38,135 nucleotides of DNA from CAZZCN01 sp964652975 (lineage in GTDB: Bacteria; Bacillota; Clostridia; Saccharofermentanales; UBA5734): contig CAZZCN010000023.1 in the NCBI GenBank assembly GCA_964652975.1, positions 1 through 38,135 on the forward strand, in the 5' to 3' direction. Positions 34,251 to 38,135 of this stretch are shown here, piece after piece (position 1 is the first letter of the stretch; every line of letters begins with the position of its first letter). The notes under the pieces were generated by a model that was not told the origin of the DNA, ran no database searches, and was given only the letters and a program-made list of their open reading frames with translations. The translations under genes and the position numbers were made by a program.

Positions 34251-34296
34251 AATAAGTCCCGATATATTAGCTATAATTAATTTATCGGGACTTATT
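34251..34296 (+). terminator. Strong stem-loop terminator after the dockerin gene
   Basis: AATAAGTCCCGATA (34251-34264) pairs over 14 bp with TATCGGGACTTATT (34283-34296), loop 18 nt, T-rich at the end. It lies 19 bp after the stop and only 25 bp before the next ATG. Confidence 0.82.
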
Positions 34297-34321
34297 TTAA
34301 TGTGAATAGGAGTTACAAATT

Positions 34322-35683
34322 ATGAGTTTTAGAAAAGATTTTGCATGGGGTGTAGCAACTGCGGCATATCAAATTGAAGGTGCGGCATTTGAAGATGGTA
34401 AGGGGTTATCTATATGGGATGAGTTTTGCAGGCAACCGGCGAGAATTCTTAATAGTGATACGGGAAATATCGCCTGTGACCATTATCATAGATATGAAGA
34501 AGATGTTAAAATAATGGCACAATTAGGCATCAAGGCATATCGCTTTTCAATAAGCTGGCCAAGAATTTTGCCGGATGGGATTGGAAGGGTCAATCAAAAG
34601 GGTATTGATTTTTACAATAAATTAGTTGATTGCCTTTTGGAGCACGATATTACTCCCTTTGTTACACTTTATCATTGGGATCTTCCCGAGGAGCTTTATA
34701 AAAAGGGTGGTTGGCTTAACAGTGAAAGTGCTGATTGGTTTGAAGAATATACGACGGTCGTAGTAAAAGCATTTGGAGACAGGGTTAAAAATATTATTAC
34801 CTTTAATGAGCCACAGGTGTTCATAGGTTGTGCTTTTTGTAAGATTGAAAATGCGCATGCACCCGGTATAAAATTGCCCTTGAAAGATACGATAAGAATG
34901 TCCCATAACATTATGAAAGCTCATGGTCAGGCTGTTATTGCAATGAGGAAAATCTATGATGATTTAAAAATCGGCTATGCCCCGACGGGAACGCCGCACA
35001 GCCCCGCTTCAAATTCAGAAAAGGACATGGAGATTGCAAGGAAATGTTACTTTTCTGTTAGCACCGATGAAAATTGGTTTTGGAATGTTGCATGGTGGAG
35101 TGACCCTGTAATGCTCGGCTGTTATCCAAAGGAGCCACTAAAGGAATTTGTGCAATATTTGCCAAAGGGTTGGGAAGAAGACCTTAAAATTATTCATCAA
35201 CCACTTGATTTTTACGGGCAGAATATTTACGGCGGTGTTGTTGTAAAAGCAACACAGGACGGTAAATATGAGGTTGTCACACAGGGAATTGGTCCTTCCA
35301 AAACCGCTTTTAACTGGTCTATTACCCCTGAAAGTTTATATTGGGGAACGAAATTTCTTTATGAAAGATACAAAACACCTATCTACATAACCGAAAACGG
35401 AATGGCCTGCCATGATACAGTTTCTTTGGACGGCAAGGTCCACGACCCAAACAGAATAGACTTTTTGAACAGATATTTGCTCAGCTTAAGAAAATCATCG
35501 GAAGACGGCACCGATATAAGAGGATATTTTCAGTGGTCTTTAATGGATAATTTTGAATGGGCACAAGGGTATAATGAACGCTTTGGCATTGTTTTTGTTG
35601 ATTTCAATAATCAGAAGAGAATATTAAAGGATTCTGCTTATTGGTATACCGAGGTAATAAAACAAAACGGCGACAATTTATAA
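34322..35683 (+). CDS. GH1 beta-glucosidase
   Basis: 453 residues, normal GH1 length, no signal peptide. It opens FAWGVATAAYQIEGA, has ITFNEPQ (159-165) with acid/base Glu163 and IYITENGM (354-361) with nucleophile Glu358, and closes with GYFQWSLMDNFEWAQGY. It hydrolyses beta-glucosides, or 6-phospho or galactoside variants, in the cytosol; the QWSLMDNFEW end favours non-phosphorylated substrates. An AGGAG site precedes the ATG. It follows the terminator by 25 bp, so it may depend on read-through, and it leads into the GH94 gene 26 bp downstream. Confidence 0.93.
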   Translation: MSFRKDFAWGVATAAYQIEGAAFEDGKGLSIWDEFCRQPARILNSDTGNIACDHYHRYEEDVKIMAQLGIKAYRFSISWPRILPDGIGRVNQKGIDFYNKLVDCLLEHDITPFVTLYHWDLPEELYKKGGWLNSESADWFEEYTTVVVKAFGDRVKNIITFNEPQVFIGCAFCKIENAHAPGIKLPLKDTIRMSHNIMKAHGQAVIAMRKIYDDLKIGYAPTGTPHSPASNSEKDMEIARKCYFSVSTDENWFWNVAWWSDPVMLGCYPKEPLKEFVQYLPKGWEEDLKIIHQPLDFYGQNIYGGVVVKATQDGKYEVVTQGIGPSKTAFNWSITPESLYWGTKFLYERYKTPIYITENGMACHDTVSLDGKVHDPNRIDFLNRYLLSLRKSSEDGTDIRGYFQWSLMDNFEWAQGYNERFGIVFVDFNNQKRILKDSAYWYTEVIKQNGDNL

Positions 35684-35709
35684 GAATAATATTAAATTTG
35701 TGGTGGCTT

Positions 35710-38049
35710 ATGTATCAATTTATTGATGAAAACAAGGAAATTAACTTTTTACAATATAATACACCTACTCCTTGGATGAACTATTTATCCAACGGAACCT
35801 TTCACACAATGATAAGTCAAGCAGGTGGAGGAGTTGCGTTTTATAAGTCACCTCAGATTTGGAGAATTAATCACTATAAGTTTTTTCATATTCCAACCGA
35901 CAGAAGCGGTTTTTATACTTATATAAAAGATGGAACTGATTTTTGGTGTCCCACAAATGAGCCTGCAAAGTCAAAGCCCGAAAAATGGTCTTCAACGCAC
36001 GGCTTGGGATATACTGTTTTTAATGCCGAAAGAAATGGAATCAAGGCTGATGTTAAGTATTTTGTAGGTAAATTTGAGAATGCTCTTATATGGAATCTAA
36101 AGATTACAAGCAAAGAAAATAAAAAGATAACCATCTTTCCATTTGTAGAATTGGGTATGATGGAATTTATGCGAGAGCTTCAATGGCAATGCTATAATAA
36201 GCATCAATTAAATGTCAGCTTTGATAGTGAAGAAGAAATACTAATTTACAAATATGGAGTTGAAATGCAGCCAAAGCCCGATGAAACACCATTGGTTTAC
36301 TTTGCTTGCAATAAGAAAATCAATGGCTTTGACGGAGACAGGGATGAATTTATTGGCTCATACAGGAGTGAAGAAAATCCTTTGGCTGTTGAAAATTCGG
36401 GGTGCACCAATTCAACCTTGGCAGGTGGGGACCCTTGCTTTGCATTTGAGATTATACTTGACCTGGTTGCAAACCAAGAAACAGAGCTAAATATTTTTCT
36501 CGGAACGGCGATGACAAAGAACGAAATTATTGATTCTGTTAAAAATTGCAGAAGTGCGGATTTTGTGAACAAATCGTTTGAGGTACTTAAAGAAGATTAC
36601 AAAAGATTTCTAAATAAATTTGAGTGCAGCGTGCCTGATGAGGATGCAAACAGAATGATTAATATCTGGAACCCTTATCAGGTGCAACGCAATTTCCTTT
36701 TTTCAAGAAATATATCCTATTATGCAACAGGGACCTTCAGAGGGGTAGGATTCAGAGATACGGCACAAGATATTATCGCAATGATACCACTTGATATAGA
36801 AGCATCAAAGGATAAAATAAAGCTTTTGCTTACACAGCAATACAAAGAAGGTCATGTCAACCACTATTTTTTCCCTAATGAAGGTTGGGAGCCTGTTAAA
36901 AGAAAACATTCAGATAATCATTTATGGATTATTATGGCAGTCTATGCCGTTGTTATGGAAGAAGGGAAAACAGACTTTTTAAGTGAAACCGTAGAATATT
37001 TCGACGGTGGGAAGGCAAGTATTTGGGAACACCTTAAAAAGGCTATTGAATTTACCCGTGCAAACATAGGCAGGAATGGATTTCCTTTAATGCTCCATTC
37101 GGATTGGAATGATATGCTTTATAAGGTTTGCAGAGAAGGCAAAGGTGAAAGCATCTTTGTTTCAATGCAATTCGGACTTTGTTTACAAAATATGATTGAG
37201 TTATCTCTTCTTTTGCATGAAGAAAACAACGAATACAAAATATTATTAGAAGAGCAAAAAAGACTCATTAATTCAATCGCCTGGGATGGAGAATGGTTTA
37301 AAAGAGCGGTCATGGATAACGGCGAGTTTTTAGGCAGCAAGGACTGTCCCCAGGCTAAAATCTGGCTTAACACTCAATCTTGGGCGGTTATTTGCGGTTT
37401 GGCGGATAAAGACAAATGTTTAATTGCAATGGATAGTGTAAAAAGGCTATTGGATACCCCTCTTGGCATTAAAAAAATCGATCCTGCCATGGAGGATTAT
37501 CCAAGCAAAGAGGATCCGTTGACTTATTATAATAAAGGAACAGGTGAAAACGGTTCTATTTTTTGCCATGCAAACACCTGGGCAATTATTGCCGAATGTA
37601 TTCTTGGCAGAGGGGATGAGGCTTTTGAATATTATAAAAAGCTTATACCGGATATCGCTTGCAAAAAATCCGGACTGTCAAGATATAAAGCGGAACCTTA
37701 TGTATACTCATCCAATATATTCGGCCCTGAAAGCGAACGCTTTGGCTTGGCTAATGTTTCGTGGCTTACGGGAACCGCCGCTTGGATGTATATTGCTGTC
37801 ACACAATATATACTTGGCATCAGAGCATGTTGGGATGGTTTGCATATAAACCCTTGTGTTCCTTCCGAGTGGACACATTTTACTGTAAAAAGAGAATTTA
37901 GGGGATGTTTATATAGTATTAGTTTCAATAATTCAGGGAATAACAATGGTTCGGTCAAAAAAATCACGGTTGACGGCAAACAAATGAATGGAAATGTTAT
38001 TACACCTGATGTTGGGCAGGAAATATGTCTTGTGGAAATTGAATTTTGA
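35710..38049 (+). CDS. GH94-family glycoside phosphorylase (cellobiose-phosphorylase-like)
   Basis: From the ATG at 35710, which begins MYQFIDENKEINFLQYNTPT and has GGTGG upstream, the protein has 779 residues; the longer frame from TTG 35641 would overlap the GH1 end and has no site. It shows an N-terminal beta-sandwich (GGGVAFYKSPQIWRINHY), GVGFRDTAQD (about 345-354), LHSDWNDML with predicted acid Asp465 and a closing WDGLHINPCVPSEW typical of GH94. These cytosolic enzymes split beta-linked disaccharides with phosphate to give a sugar 1-phosphate. Cellobiose, laminaribiose, chitobiose and mannosyl substrates occur in the family; I cannot choose among them. Confidence 0.88.
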   Translation: MYQFIDENKEINFLQYNTPTPWMNYLSNGTFHTMISQAGGGVAFYKSPQIWRINHYKFFHIPTDRSGFYTYIKDGTDFWCPTNEPAKSKPEKWSSTHGLGYTVFNAERNGIKADVKYFVGKFENALIWNLKITSKENKKITIFPFVELGMMEFMRELQWQCYNKHQLNVSFDSEEEILIYKYGVEMQPKPDETPLVYFACNKKINGFDGDRDEFIGSYRSEENPLAVENSGCTNSTLAGGDPCFAFEIILDLVANQETELNIFLGTAMTKNEIIDSVKNCRSADFVNKSFEVLKEDYKRFLNKFECSVPDEDANRMINIWNPYQVQRNFLFSRNISYYATGTFRGVGFRDTAQDIIAMIPLDIEASKDKIKLLLTQQYKEGHVNHYFFPNEGWEPVKRKHSDNHLWIIMAVYAVVMEEGKTDFLSETVEYFDGGKASIWEHLKKAIEFTRANIGRNGFPLMLHSDWNDMLYKVCREGKGESIFVSMQFGLCLQNMIELSLLLHEENNEYKILLEEQKRLINSIAWDGEWFKRAVMDNGEFLGSKDCPQAKIWLNTQSWAVICGLADKDKCLIAMDSVKRLLDTPLGIKKIDPAMEDYPSKEDPLTYYNKGTGENGSIFCHANTWAIIAECILGRGDEAFEYYKKLIPDIACKKSGLSRYKAEPYVYSSNIFGPESERFGLANVSWLTGTAAWMYIAVTQYILGIRACWDGLHINPCVPSEWTHFTVKREFRGCLYSISFNNSGNNNGSVKKITVDGKQMNGNVITPDVGQEICLVEIEF

Positions 38050-38114
38050 GGAAATTTGCATTTAGTGTTAGCATTAGCCGGCAAATAATATATTATAAAA
38101 TCGAGGTGATAGAG

Positions 38115-38135
38115 TTGTCATTTAAGTATAATAAT
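38115..38135 (+). CDS. Possible start of a further gene (cut by window edge)
   Basis: GAGGTGAT (38103-38110) lies 4 nt before a TTG whose frame reads MSFKYNN to the window end. The spacing fits a real start 65 bp after the GH94 stop, but only seven codons are visible, so no family can be named. Confidence 0.4.

Noticed and set aside
37698..38084. 128-codon minus-strand frame over the end of the GH94 gene
   Set aside because: Entirely antisense to conserved GH94 motifs; composition and start are unconvincing.
1..38135. tRNA or rRNA genes
   Set aside because: I saw no tRNA-like cloverleaf with CCA-proximal and T-loop consensus and no rRNA sequence; the cloverleaf-like fold at 474-588 lacks tRNA consensus bases.

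Overview
The window reads as A+T-rich DNA of an anaerobic, polysaccharide-degrading clostridium. The best pointer is a secreted protein with a C-terminal dockerin (32127-34232), which implies a cellulosome-type scaffold elsewhere in the genome. Intracellular glycosidases, a glycoside phosphorylase and sugar ABC permeases agree with this. A 10-N gap at 13051-13060 shows the contig is scaffolded, so linkage across it is not certain. Both window ends cut genes.

Left third (1-7730): a mobile and defence-like region. It starts with the N-terminal part of a TnpB transposon nuclease (minus strand), preceded by a long leader holding a conserved sigma-A-type promoter and a four-way-junction fold. A YbaK-type tRNA deacylase follows. 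Then comes a segment bracketed by two 204-bp direct repeats (1805-2008 and 6995-7198, 8 mismatches, no indels). It holds an AbiEi-like antitoxin without its toxin, a metallophosphoesterase, and a tight operon: a possible PD-(D/E)XK nuclease with an inserted winged helix, a soluble Ser/Thr kinase, a TIM-barrel-like protein of unknown function, and two small proteins, the second DUF3791-like. I do not recognise this trio as a described system; it is my main candidate for something new. A broken AAA ATPase lies just outside.

Middle (7858-20048): a secreted duplicated-domain protein, then minus-strand catabolic genes in two groups. The first is a GH36 alpha-galactosidase with a URO-D-family protein. 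The second is a GH63-like hydrolase, a GH35-like beta-galactosidase, a second URO-D-family protein, a tiny coupled ORF and an SGNH esterase. An AraC-type regulator lies between the groups, next to the gap and an inverted copy of the repeat found near tnpB. Fragments of a transposase and a nucleotidyltransferase follow it.

Right half (20385-end): a plus-strand operon of two ABC permeases, a Gfo/Idh/MocA oxidoreductase, a nitrilase-superfamily hydrolase, two glycosidase-like proteins, a beta-helix protein and a tandem metallo-beta-lactamase protein. The dockerin protein, a GH1 beta-glucosidase and a GH94 phosphorylase follow. The divergent region 20049-20384 carries 5.7 copies of a 22-bp tandem repeat with a palindromic core, directly upstream of a near-consensus minus-strand promoter; a related 22-bp-spaced pair precedes the dockerin gene. 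I infer one regulon: extracellular binding of a decorated plant glycan, import of oligosaccharides, removal of substituents, then hydrolysis and phosphorolysis inside the cell. The substrate is not identifiable from sequence alone.
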